From positions 1 through 47,400 of the forward strand of contig DASSDH010000135.1 of assembly GCA_035697245.1 (NCBI GenBank): a DNA stretch of 47,400 bases. Reading direction: 5' to 3'. The position numbers and the translations under genes are program-made. The notes under the pieces were generated by a model. It ran no database searches, had not been told where the DNA came from, and was given only the letters and a program-made list of their open reading frames with translations. Numbering within the stretch: position 1 is the stretch's first letter; each line of letters begins with the position of its first letter. Of this stretch, positions 1 to 7,210 are shown piece by piece. The stretch comes from JACVRX01 sp035697245 (GTDB lineage: Bacteria > Actinomycetota > Actinomycetes > Jiangellales > Jiangellaceae).

Positions 1-206
1 GGTCCCTCGGCGATGGCGATGTGTTCCCGAAAGTCGCTGACCAGTTCGACCAGGGCGACGTGGACGCGCTGCGCCCAGGCGTCCCGGCGTCCGGGCGCGG
101 GTGCGGCCAACGCCTGTTCCAGTGCGCTCATCGACTCGGACAGCTCGGCGCGGCGCACCCGCAACGCCTCAATGGCCTGATCATTCGTGGGTGAGCCGGC
201 CGGCAC
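1..206 (-). CDS. Hypothetical protein, C-terminus outside window
   Basis: The reading frame runs off the left edge. A GTG start at 206 is preceded by GAGGAGG with a 6-nt spacer, which fixes the start. About 68 residues are visible: a short polar N-terminus, then an amphipathic helical stretch rich in Ala, Glu, Leu and Arg, ending in FREHIAIAEG. The pattern of charged helices with a late His is loosely like a hemerythrin-type helical protein, but this is a weak resemblance and no function is claimed. It may be the last chromosomal gene left of the decayed element or part of it. Confidence 0.6.
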   Translation of the reverse strand, partial: MPAGSPTNDQAIEALRVRRAELSESMSALEQALAAPAPGRRDAWAQRVHVALVELVSDFREHIAIAEG

Positions 207-866
207 CGATGCCTCCTCGGACCGGTGTCCTTCGATGATCGGTGCGTGCGGTCGCCACGTCCATGCCCAGCCGCGGGCCAGCCTCACGGGATGGGTGAGC
301 CGTGATGTCGGCGTCGACCCCGCCGGGGCGGACGAGCGCCCCGACCGATGAGGGCACCTCGATAAGGTCCGGGTTGGCAATGGAAGGGATGGCGGGCGGC
401 GCAGGTCGGCGTGTACGCGCGCGAAAGGAGAGACACACTGAGCCGCCTTCGCTCCGGGTCGCGGTCCCATGGGAGTCTCGAGCCCACGCCCGGTGACGTT
501 GACGCGCCCTCCACGATCGCTGGTGTGGTGGTCATGCTGCTCCGGGTTTTGATCTTGGTCGGGAGCTCGACACATCAGTCGCGCTATCTCTCTTCCCTGG
601 CAGGGGGCAGGGTGCCCGCGTTTCTTTTGGTGGAGCCACCGCGTGACCCCTGGCCAGCCCGAGTCGTAGTTAGTTTCCTGCGCAACGGGTTGGTTCCGTG
701 CGATTCGCCCTAGTCCACGGTCGCGTGTGGAAAAACGGACATGCCGGGCGTTTAATCGCCTCTCGGGCTGGCCAAGGGTCAGCGGGTCCCATCCCCATCC
801 AAAAAACCGGGGTCCGGACGGCCCATGTCCGTGTTCATTTGACGGAGTGTCACGGCGTCGACCTTG
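207..866. other. Non-coding stretch in decayed element
   Basis: No open frame here has a ribosome binding site or a protein-like composition. The stretch contains G-tracts, an A6 tract near 801-806, and a nested set of inverted repeats between about 640 and 835 (listed separately). It lies between the partial gene at the left edge and the 3' end of the OB-fold-like gene. It could be a former origin, attachment or regulatory region of the integrated element; the sequence does not decide. Confidence 0.5.
645..780. repeat. Imperfect 19-bp inverted repeat with 98-bp interior
   Basis: The left arm at 645-663 (GACCCCTGGCCAGCCCGAG) and the right arm at 762-780 are reverse complements with one mismatch. 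Similarity continues outward for some bases with small gaps. A second, overlapping inverted pair, ACGGACATG at 735-743 and CATGTCCGT at 824-832, uses the interior of the first. Such nested arms could form a structured RNA or a DNA cruciform near a plasmid-type origin. The neighbouring RepA-like ATPase makes an origin conceivable, but that is inference. Confidence 0.55.
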
Positions 867-1313
867 TCACCAGCCCTCTTCAGGCGGCGGTTCGGGACCG
901 TCGTCTGGCGGGTTGACCGGCCAGGCCGAGTCGACGTCGCTGGTGCCGGCCGAGTTGCCGTCTTTGCTGCGTTCGCGTTGGGATTTCTCGATGCGTTCCC
1001 AGTCCGGCGCGGTCTCGGTGGCGTTCTCGAACGCGACGACGTAGCGGTGTGCGCTGCTGGTGCCGGTCACGCCGTCGTAGCGGACGCCGATCCGGTCGCC
1101 GACCTTGGGGCGGATCCGGACGACTGGCCAGAGCAGGCCACCGCGGAGGCAGTGGACGCTGTGCACTGCGCCTTCGTCGTCAGCTACGACGAGTAGTGGG
1201 TAGGCGCCGTATTGGGTTTCTCGTTCGGTGATCTCGACGATCTGTCCGATGAGTTGGTCGCCAGGCTCGGGGTCCCGGTCTTGCCGGTTGAGTCGATCTT
1301 GAATTGTGGTCAT
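867..1313 (-). CDS. Small OB-fold-like protein of mobile element
   Basis: This 148-residue protein starts at ATG 1313, chosen because AAGGA lies just upstream and the protein-like composition begins there; the open frame extends further but reads through a palindrome. Residues 20-90 alternate short hydrophobic strands with conserved-looking Gly and Asp (GQIVEITERETQYG, VGDRIGVRYDG), a layout typical of five-stranded OB-fold proteins carried by actinobacterial integrative elements. The C-terminal 35 residues are Pro, Asp and Glu rich and probably disordered. It lies downstream of the RepA-like ATPase remnant on the same strand, as in related elements. A role in nucleic acid binding is inferred from the fold guess only. 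No frameshift or stop is seen, so it may still be intact. Confidence 0.6.
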   Translation of the reverse strand: MTTIQDRLNRQDRDPEPGDQLIGQIVEITERETQYGAYPLLVVADDEGAVHSVHCLRGGLLWPVVRIRPKVGDRIGVRYDGVTGTSSAHRYVVAFENATETAPDWERIEKSQRERSKDGNSAGTSDVDSAWPVNPPDDGPEPPPEEGW

Positions 1314-1369
1314 TTCTGGTCCTTCTTTCGCTTGTCGCCGTCGTCTGCTTGGTCGCGTGATGGTGTGAG

Positions 1370-1405
1370 GTGTGTGTGACCCCCTATAGAGGGGGTCACA
1401 CACAC
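1370..1405. promoter_or_regulatory. Perfect 16-bp palindrome with TGTGA repeats
   Basis: GTGTGTGTGACCCCCT (1370-1385) is followed by a 4-nt loop ATAG and its exact reverse complement (1390-1405). It sits 57 bp upstream of the OB-fold-like gene. A smaller palindrome, TGTGA-TGG-TCACA, follows at 1426-1438, and another TGTGAC at 1415-1420. No T-tract follows on either strand, so an operator, or a nick or origin site, is more likely than a terminator. The binding factor is unknown. Confidence 0.55.
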
Positions 1406-1433
1406 AACACCAGGTGTGACGCACATGTGATGG

Positions 1434-2337
1434 TCACAGTTCACTCCTTCCGTTGATCTGTCGCGATCCATTCGGCTGCACCGCCGTGACCTGCGTCGAT
1501 ACGGTCTGCCAGTCCTTCGCGGCGAGCACGTTGAGTTCTCGCGAGCTGGTTTCGCGGCGTAGGTCGTGACCGTGCTCTGTCGCGATCCAGTCGACGAGCT
1601 GTGACGCGGTCCGAGGACCCGCGGCGGCGCGCAGCGCGTCGAGTAACTTGCGCCGTGCGGGAGGCATGTCGTCGGTGTCGTCGGATATGGCCTCGGTCTC
1701 GACGTCGTAGCGCAGTGGGCTATTGAGATCGTCGGGGTCACTCGCCGCGATGATCCGTTTGATGCGGAACACCTAGTCCGGGACTTCGCTGCTGATGACG
1801 TCGAACTGCGTCACGACGGTGGTTGCTTTGGTGTTGGGGTCGGTGTGCCGGGACTTGACTTCGGCGCCGATTAGGACCCGTCCCCATTCGGCTGGCCCGG
1901 CGCCGCTGATCCGGCTGGCGCCGGTTTTGCCGCCGCGGTTGAAGTGGGTGACGACCATGAATGACACGCCGTGCGTGTCGCAGACGAGTTGTGGTCGTTC
2001 CAGAACTTGCCCCATGCCGTAGAGGTCTGCGCCGGATGCACCGCCGAGGGCGAGGTACAGCGGGTCGAGCAGGACGAGGCGGGGCGTGGTCGTTTCAACT
2101 TGCTCAGCGAAGATCGCCATGTGTGCGCTGTTGGAGAGATGCGGCGCTCGGGGGCACACCGTGATGGGCAGGTTTTCGGCTTTCAGGTCGCGGCTGCCGC
2201 AGATGGCGCGGATCCTGCGCACGATGGCGGCCTCGCCACCTTTCCCAGCGAAGATGACGACGGGGCCCGGATCATCGATCTCGTGGGTTCCTGGCCAGGG
2301 TGTGCCGGATGCGACGGACACGGCGAGGTCGAGTGCG
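1434..2337 (-). pseudogene. RepA-like AAA ATPase remnant (truncated, in-frame TAG)
   Basis: The minus-strand frame encodes a RecA/RepA-like hexameric helicase-type ATPase from plasmids and integrative elements. Visible parts are LDLAVSVASGTPW just after the expected Walker A, GPVVIFAGKGGE, the Walker B-like LVLLDPLYLALGG, and the sensor VVTHFNRGG, followed by a winged-helix-like C-terminal tail of about 110 residues. The N-terminus, including Walker A (GxxGxGKS), is missing: homology stops at about 2337 where integrase sequence on the other strand begins. An in-frame TAG at 1773-1775 then separates EVPD from VFRIKRII, with the frame unbroken on both sides, so it looks like a nonsense mutation. 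Both lesions indicate a dead gene. The tail from GTG 1772 could be translated separately, but no ribosome binding site supports that. Confidence 0.8.
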
Positions 2338-2722
2338 TTCCACGTCCAGCTCGCCGAGCGGCTGCTGATGGGCGCCGGTTTCACCGACCATGGTCTGGTG
2401 TTCTGCCGCCCGGACGGTGGCCCGTTGCACGCAGAGCGGTTCTCTCGGACGTTCGACGAGCAGTCCACGCGAGCCGGCCTTCCCAGGATCAGGCTGCACG
2501 ATCTGCGGCATACGTGGGCGACGCTGGCGCTGTCGGCGGGCGTGGCATCCGAAGGTCGTGCAGGAACGCTTGGGTCACGCCGCGGCCGAAATCACGCTCG
2601 ACGTGTACAGCCACGTCGCGAGGGGTTGCACAGCGACGCCGCTTCTCGAGTCGCCGGGGGTCATCTTCGGGACGGGCGTTAGCACGCCGTTAGCAAACAC
2701 CAGTGGTGGCGACCATGAATAG
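2338..2722 (+). pseudogene. Tyrosine integrase remnant (C-terminal part, frameshifted)
   Basis: The C-terminal catalytic half of a phage-type tyrosine recombinase is visible: GLVFCRPDGGPLHAERFSR, then the HxxR box in LHDLRHTWATLAL, then QERLGHAAAEITLDVYSHVA with the catalytic His and Tyr. Three frameshifts are needed to read it: an extra G at 2544-2545 (SAGV then HPKVVQ), a lost base in the G-run near 2621-2625, and an extra G in the G5 run near 2655-2660. The core-binding N-terminal domain is absent. The gene points at the tRNA-Leu gene, whose 3' end lies 24 bp beyond its stop, the usual place for an integrase that used this tRNA as attachment site. Confidence 0.85.
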
Positions 2723-2745
2723 CCGTCTGACCTGGGCATTCACAG

Positions 2746-2829
2746 TGTCCGAGGGGGGACTTGAACCCCCACCCCCTTGCGGGGACTAGCACCTCAAGCT
2801 AGCGCGTCTGCCTATTCCGCCACCCGGAC
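2746..2829 (-). tRNA. tRNA-Leu(GAG)
   Basis: The minus strand folds into a class II tRNA of 84 nt. The acceptor stem GTCCGGG pairs with CTCGGAC and is followed by discriminator A, as in Leu tRNAs. The D-arm has GGCAGACGC. The anticodon loop TTGAGGT gives anticodon GAG, reading CUC and CUU. A long variable arm (GTCCCCGCAAGGGGG region) and a T-arm with GTTCAAGTC are present. The CCA end is not encoded. The gene is intact, and the decayed integrase abuts its 3' end, so it probably served as an attachment site. Confidence 0.95.
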
Positions 2830-2984
2830 GTGCGCCACCGACGCAGGAGCGCCGCGGCGCCTGAAACTGTACCAACCAGCGATGTTGAGCGGCCAACGGC
2901 AAGTGCGGCGGCCCAAAAGTGAGGGTGTCGATTCTGGCGGGGCGGGTAGCGTTCTCGGCCATAACCACGACGAAGGGCGCAAGC

Positions 2985-3470
2985 GTGGCCGGAAAGACCT
3001 ACACCCGCGACGACGAAAGCGAGGCCGAGAGCCTGGACCGGCATTGGCAGGAGCTGCTCCAGGAGCTTCGCGTCGCCCAAGCCGGCACCCAGATCCTGTT
3101 CGCGTTCCTGTTGACGATCGCGTTCACCCAAGCCTTCAGAGAGGCCGACGACTTCACTCATCGGGTCTACGCAGTCACGCTGATTCTTGCCTCGCTCGCC
3201 ACTGCCCTGCTGATCGGTCCGGTTCCATTTCATCGCATGGTTTTCCGACAGCGCCTGCGCGACCGGATGGTCACCATCGCCGGCCACATGGCCACCGGCG
3301 GGCTGTTCCTGCTCATGCTCGCGATGGCGGGCAGCCTCTTCCTGGCGCTTGACGTGGCGCTGACCCGCGCCATGGCTGTGATCATCGTCGTCGTGGCGCT
3401 CGTCTGGTATGCCCTCCTCTGGTACGTCCTGCCGTTATACGTGCGAAGTACTGAGAACGGGGGCGAGTGA
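2985..3470 (+). CDS. Four-helix membrane protein, DUF6328-like
   Basis: The protein has 161 residues from GTG 2985, chosen because GAAGGG lies 8-10 nt upstream and the sequence before it is not protein-like. After a charged N-terminus (about 45 residues, TYTRDDESEAESLDRHWQEL) come four hydrophobic segments at roughly 45-62, 70-95, 108-130 and 135-155. HRMVFRQRLRDRM forms a basic loop between helices 2 and 3. This layout matches the actinobacterial DUF6328 family of unknown function. The NUDIX gene follows after 12 bp and is probably cotranscribed. Confidence 0.8.
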   Translation: MAGKTYTRDDESEAESLDRHWQELLQELRVAQAGTQILFAFLLTIAFTQAFREADDFTHRVYAVTLILASLATALLIGPVPFHRMVFRQRLRDRMVTIAGHMATGGLFLLMLAMAGSLFLALDVALTRAMAVIIVVVALVWYALLWYVLPLYVRSTENGGE

Positions 3471-3482
3471 GGAGCTCGACCG

Positions 3483-4361
3483 GTGGCGCTTCTGCACCGC
3501 ACTGACGGCGACGGCTGGGTGGATTGCAGCTGCGGCCGACGTCACTGGGGGCGCTACGGGGCGGCCGGGCTGCTGCTCGTGCGGTCCGACGCCCATGTGT
3601 TGTTGCAGCACCGAGCGCCGTGGAGCCATGAGGGAGGCACCTGGGCGCTGCCCGGAGGTGCCCGATCGTCCACGGAGAGTGCATTGGCCACAGCGGCCCG
3701 CGAGGCTGCCGAAGAGGCCGCGGTCGACCCGGCGGCGATCACCCCGTCGCACAGTTGGGTCGACGATCACGGTCCGTGGTCCTACACCACGGTCGCGGCG
3801 CAGGCGTCCGGACCGGTCGAGGCGCGAGCTGCAGACCCGGAGAGTGTCGACCTCCGCTGGGTCCATCTCGACGACGTGGCCCGCCATCCCCTGCACTTCG
3901 CGTTCGCGGCGGCGTGGCCCTCGATGCGCGAGCATGCCACCTGTCGGCTCGTGCTCGTCGTTGACGCCGCCAACGTCGTCGGATCGCGACCCGACGGCTG
4001 GTGGCGCGACCGGAAAGGGGCCAACACGAAACTGCGCGACAATCTTGCGGTCCTCCCTGAGCGAGGGATTCCGGCCGGGGTGTTCGATCTGCCGGCCGAG
4101 CTGTGGTGGCCCGACGTTCGGCTCGTCGTAGAAGGTCAGGCGCGCGTGGTCGAGTCGGCGACTGGAGTTATGGTGCACGCCGCTGAGCGAGACGGCGACG
4201 AGTTGATCGAGCAGACGGTCGCGGATATTCGGCGCGAACGACCCGACGACCACGTGGTCGCCGTCACAGCAGATCGGGCCCTGCGTGCCCGCCTTCGCGA
4301 ACTTGGCGCCTCGGTCGTCGGGCCGGGAACCTTGCTCAGTCTGCTCAGAGGGTTCAGGTGA
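3483..4361 (+). CDS. NUDIX hydrolase fused to NYN/PIN-like domain
   Basis: This 292-residue protein (GTG start, GAGGAG about 8 nt upstream) has two parts. Residues 20-150 form a NUDIX fold with a complete box, G59-x5-E65-x7-R73-E74-x2-E77-E78, expected to bind metal and cleave a nucleoside diphosphate linked to another moiety. Residues 154-292 begin with LVLVVDAANVVGSRPDGWW, continue to a GDELIEQT segment and then VVAVTADRALRARL. These positions of D161, N164, the acidic pair near 243 and the late TADR correspond to the acidic residues of NYN/PIN (YacP-like) ribonucleases. The second assignment rests on motif pattern only. The substrate is unknown; a role in RNA or nucleotide clean-up is plausible. 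The upstream membrane protein may be in the same operon. Confidence 0.85.
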   Translation: MALLHRTDGDGWVDCSCGRRHWGRYGAAGLLLVRSDAHVLLQHRAPWSHEGGTWALPGGARSSTESALATAAREAAEEAAVDPAAITPSHSWVDDHGPWSYTTVAAQASGPVEARAADPESVDLRWVHLDDVARHPLHFAFAAAWPSMREHATCRLVLVVDAANVVGSRPDGWWRDRKGANTKLRDNLAVLPERGIPAGVFDLPAELWWPDVRLVVEGQARVVESATGVMVHAAERDGDELIEQTVADIRRERPDDHVVAVTADRALRARLRELGASVVGPGTLLSLLRGFR

Positions 4362-4368
4362 CTTGGCC

Positions 4369-5268
4369 CTACGCACTCTTGCGCTTCGCGGCGCCCTTCT
4401 TGGCGGTGGCCTTCTTCGCCGGCGCCTTCTTGGCGGTGGCCTTCTTCGCCGCCGCCTTCTTGGCCCGCGGGGCAGGCTCCTCCGAGGCCTCGCCGCGCTG
4501 CTTCTTCGCCTCGGCGACGCTGCGCCGCAACGCCTCCATCAGGTCGACGACCTTGCCCTCGTCCGGCTCGGCTTCGGGCGGGCGGGTGATCTCAGCGCCC
4601 TCGACCTTGGCCTCCACGACCTGCAGCAGGGCCTCGCGATACTCGTCGACGTACTCGGTGGGCTCGAACTCCTCCGCCATCGCATCGATGTAGGACTCGG
4701 CCATTCGCATCTCCTGCGGGCGCACGTCGATGTCGTCGTCGAGGAACTTGAAATCAGGCCGGCGCACCTCGTCTGGCCAGAGCATCGTCTGCACGACGAG
4801 GACACCTTCGCGCGGGCGGAGGACGGCAAGCCGCTCCCGGTTACGCAGCGCAACCTTGACTACCGCTACCCGACCGGCCTTCTCCAACGCATCGCGGAAC
4901 AGCACGTACGGCTTTGCGTCGGCGCTGGGCTCGGCGTAGTAGGCCCGAGACAGCGCCGTCGGGTCGACTTCTTCGAAGGGGACGAACGCCTGGACCTCGA
5001 CCACTTTGCTCGACGTGATCGGCAGGTCCGCCAAGTCCTCGTCGTTGAGGACGACCATATCTCCGCCAGCCAGCTCGTAGCCCTTGGCGATGTCGGCGTA
5101 CGCAACCTCGTGTCCGCCGTTGTCGCAGATCCGCTTGTAACGGATGCGACCACCGTCGGCAGCGTGGACCTGACGGAAGCTGACGTCCTTCTCCTCGGTA
5201 GCGGCGACGAGCCGGACCGGAATCGACACCAGGCCGAACGAGATCGACCCCTTCCACACCGTCTGCAT
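4369..5268 (-). CDS. ku: Non-homologous end-joining protein Ku
   Basis: The 299-residue protein starts MQTVWKGSISFGLVSIPV, the classic bacterial Ku N-terminus. ATG 5268 is preferred over the in-frame GTG 5271 because AAGGAG lies 6 nt before it. Residues 1-255 are the Ku beta-barrel and bridge that encircle DNA ends, with the typical RYKR(I)C and AKGYE segments. Residues 265-299 are a Lys/Ala tail of AKKA/AKKAT-type repeats like histone H1, known in actinobacterial Ku proteins to strengthen DNA binding. No ligD lies beside it in this window. The gene converges with the NUDIX gene (stop codons 7 bp apart) and is divergent from the small zinc-ribbon gene. Confidence 0.97.
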   Translation of the reverse strand: MQTVWKGSISFGLVSIPVRLVAATEEKDVSFRQVHAADGGRIRYKRICDNGGHEVAYADIAKGYELAGGDMVVLNDEDLADLPITSSKVVEVQAFVPFEEVDPTALSRAYYAEPSADAKPYVLFRDALEKAGRVAVVKVALRNRERLAVLRPREGVLVVQTMLWPDEVRRPDFKFLDDDIDVRPQEMRMAESYIDAMAEEFEPTEYVDEYREALLQVVEAKVEGAEITRPPEAEPDEGKVVDLMEALRRSVAEAKKQRGEASEEPAPRAKKAAAKKATAKKAPAKKATAKKGAAKRKSA

Positions 5269-5408
5269 CACCAGCTCCTTCCGGACACGTCAGTCACGAT
5301 CATCTCTCGCGCAATCGTTCTTGACCACAGGTCTACCCGGTTCGGCGCGCCTTCAGCGCTGCGATTCGACGATCTGGCAGCGTTAATGATGACCGGGAAG
5401 GAGTCGTC

Positions 5409-5567
5409 ATGACCAGGCTCTGGTGCTGGGACTGCGCCGACGACGAGAACTTCGACGCGGTTCCCGACGCCCGCGAGACCGAGCGGGCCTGCACCGAGTG
5501 CGCCGCCGGCGTGCTCGTCGGCTACTTCGTGCTTTCCGACCGCGCCGAGTACGCCGCGGTGGCCTGA
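5409..5567 (+). CDS. Possible small zinc-ribbon protein, 52 aa
   Basis: An ATG at 5409 follows GGAAGGAG with a 5-nt spacer, one of the best ribosome binding sites in the region. The 52-residue product carries two CxxC pairs, CWDC near the N-terminus and CTEC at mid-protein, about 22 residues apart, then a hydrophobic VLVGYFVL and an acidic end. This is the layout of a tiny zinc ribbon. Its last 46 bp overlap, antisense, the end of the methyltransferase gene at 5522-6376. Function unknown. The strong start signal and the paired cysteines argue for a real gene; the short length and the overlap argue for caution. Confidence 0.6.
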   Translation: MTRLWCWDCADDENFDAVPDARETERACTECAAGVLVGYFVLSDRAEYAAVA

Positions 5568-6376
5568 TCGGCACCCAGAACGTAGAAGGCCACCGCCGCA
5601 GCAGCGGCGACGTTGAGCGAGTCGATACCGGCCCGCATGGGTATCCGGACCCGCATGTCGGCAGCCGAGAGCCAGCGCGTGGACAGACCTTCTCCCTCGC
5701 TGCCCAAAACCAGCGCGAATCGCTCGGGGCGCACGACCTCGTCCAGCGCGACGGCGTCGGCGGACGGCGTCAGCGCAAGGAGGTGAAAGCCCGCCTGGCG
5801 CAGTTCGTCCAGCCCGTCATACCACCGGGTCATCCTGGCGTGCGGGACCGACAGCACGGCCCCCATGGACACCTTGACTGACCGGCGATAGAGCGGGTCG
5901 GCGCACCGGGGGCTCAACAACACGGCATCCATTCCCAGCGCCGCGCCGGCCCGGAACACCGCCCCGACGTTGGCGTGGTCGACCAGATCCTCCAGCACGA
6001 CAACGCGGCGTGCGCCGGTGAGGATGTCGGCGACCGGGGGCAGCGGCAACCGACCCAGCGATGCCAGTGCACCCCGGTGGACATGGAACCCGGTGACCAA
6101 CTCGATTACCTCTGCAGGCGCGACGTAACACGGCGCGTCGCCGGCCTGATCGAGAACGTCCGCCAGCCCGTCGATCCAGCGGGGTGCCATGAGGAACGAC
6201 CGGACCGGATATCCCGATTCGACGGCCCGGCGCACGACCTTCTCGCCTTCGGCGAGGAACAATCCGTGCTCAGCCTCGACCGACATCCGCAACTCGACGT
6301 CCCGCAGCGATACGTAGTCGGCCAGCCGGGCGTCCGCCGGGTCGGTGATGTGCTCGATCCGGGCCACGGCCGGCAT
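5522..6376 (-). CDS. TrmH/SpoU-family RNA 2'-O-methyltransferase
   Basis: Read from ATG 6376 the protein has 284 residues. An N-terminal substrate-binding domain (LFLAEGEKVVRRAVESG, about residues 38-55) precedes the SPOUT knot. Motif 1 is VVLEDLVDHANVGAVFRAGAAL (N136, R142), motif 2 LVLGSEGEGLS near 225, and motif 3 SLNVAAAAAVAFY near 255; these bind SAM in the trefoil knot and place the catalytic Arg. It should methylate a ribose in rRNA or tRNA; which nucleotide cannot be told. The start has no clear ribosome binding site. The longer open frame upstream runs into the exporter gene and is not used. It is 17 bp downstream of the TauE gene and may be cotranscribed. Confidence 0.9.
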   Translation of the reverse strand: MPAVARIEHITDPADARLADYVSLRDVELRMSVEAEHGLFLAEGEKVVRRAVESGYPVRSFLMAPRWIDGLADVLDQAGDAPCYVAPAEVIELVTGFHVHRGALASLGRLPLPPVADILTGARRVVVLEDLVDHANVGAVFRAGAALGMDAVLLSPRCADPLYRRSVKVSMGAVLSVPHARMTRWYDGLDELRQAGFHLLALTPSADAVALDEVVRPERFALVLGSEGEGLSTRWLSAADMRVRIPMRAGIDSLNVAAAAAVAFYVLGADQATAAYSARSESTK

Positions 6377-6393
6377 GATGTCACGGCACCGGA

Positions 6394-7137
6394 TCAGCGC
6401 AGTGCAACGACGGCGATCAACCCGACGACGACGACCGTCCCCCGCAATACCACCGCCGGCAGCCGCCGAGCCACGCCGGCGCCGAGCAGACCGCCGAGCG
6501 CCGAACCTGCGGCGATCAGCCCGGCTGCCACCCAGTTGATGTCGGCGACCGCCACGAATATCAGCCCGGCGACAAGGTTCGCCAGCCCGGCAAGGATGTT
6601 CTTCGCCGCGTTCACCCGCTGGAGCGTCTCGTCGAGCCCGGCGCCCAGTACTGCGATCAGGAGCACGCCCTGACCTGCCCCCAAATAGCCGCCGTAGATG
6701 CCGATGGCCAGGACACCCAGCCAAACCCACGGGCCACCGTGGTGGGATCTCGTCCGCTCCCCCAGCCGCCGTGTCACCCACGGCTGGATCACGACGAGCA
6801 CACAGCCGAGCAGGATCAGCGCCGGCACGACCGCCTCGAACGAGGACTCGGGAAGCACCAGGAGTAGGACTGCGCCGATGATCGCGCCGATGATCGTGGC
6901 GGTTGCCAGCCGCTGCACGCGCGAACGCTGACCAGCCAGCTCCCGGCGATACCCCCAGGCACCCGCAACACTGCCGGGAACCAGACCGACCGTGTTCGAC
7001 ACGTTCGCCACGACAGGCGGCAATCCGATGGCGAGCAGGGTCGGAAATGTGATCAACGTTCCCGAACCGACGACCGCGTTTATCGCCCCGGCGCCGATTC
7101 CGGCCAATCCGACGAGGACGGCTTCCAGGGCGGTCAT
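6394..7137 (-). CDS. TauE/SafE-type membrane exporter
   Basis: From ATG 7137 the protein has 247 residues; a GTG at 7158 would add seven residues (MAFVGRR) and cannot be excluded. It is almost wholly hydrophobic with seven to eight predicted helices. The first repeat has GIGAGAINAVVGSGTLITFP and the second GIYGGYLGAGQGVLL, the paired glycine-rich signatures of the TauE/SafE (DUF81) family of anion exporters. PVVANVSNTVGLVPG is also typical. Family members move sulfite or organosulfonates; the substrate here is unknown. Likely in one unit with the downstream RNA methyltransferase. Confidence 0.92.
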   Translation of the reverse strand: MTALEAVLVGLAGIGAGAINAVVGSGTLITFPTLLAIGLPPVVANVSNTVGLVPGSVAGAWGYRRELAGQRSRVQRLATATIIGAIIGAVLLLVLPESSFEAVVPALILLGCVLVVIQPWVTRRLGERTRSHHGGPWVWLGVLAIGIYGGYLGAGQGVLLIAVLGAGLDETLQRVNAAKNILAGLANLVAGLIFVAVADINWVAAGLIAAGSALGGLLGAGVARRLPAVVLRGTVVVVGLIAVVALR

Positions 7138-7210
7138 CCGACGACCGACGAATGCCACCGGCGCGAACGGCAGCTCGAGTCAGGCTTCTGCCGGTGCCGT
7201 CGGCTGGTGA

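Noticed and set aside
411..713. 100-codon plus-strand open frame in the element
   Set aside because: No Shine-Dalgarno at the start, biased composition, and it runs into an inverted-repeat arm.
2746..2829. Second attachment-site copy of the tRNA-Leu 3' end at the left of the element
   Set aside because: No repeat of the 3' tRNA sequence was found by eye in 1-2745; the other end may lie outside the window or be lost.
4369..4480. Tandem repeats at the ku 3' end as a separate repeat element
   Set aside because: They encode the Lys/Ala tail of Ku, a known feature of the actinobacterial protein.
4285..5412. Long plus-strand open frame opposite ku
   Set aside because: Its sequence mirrors ku codons; no ribosome binding site and Arg/Leu-rich low-complexity product. 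ku is unmistakable.
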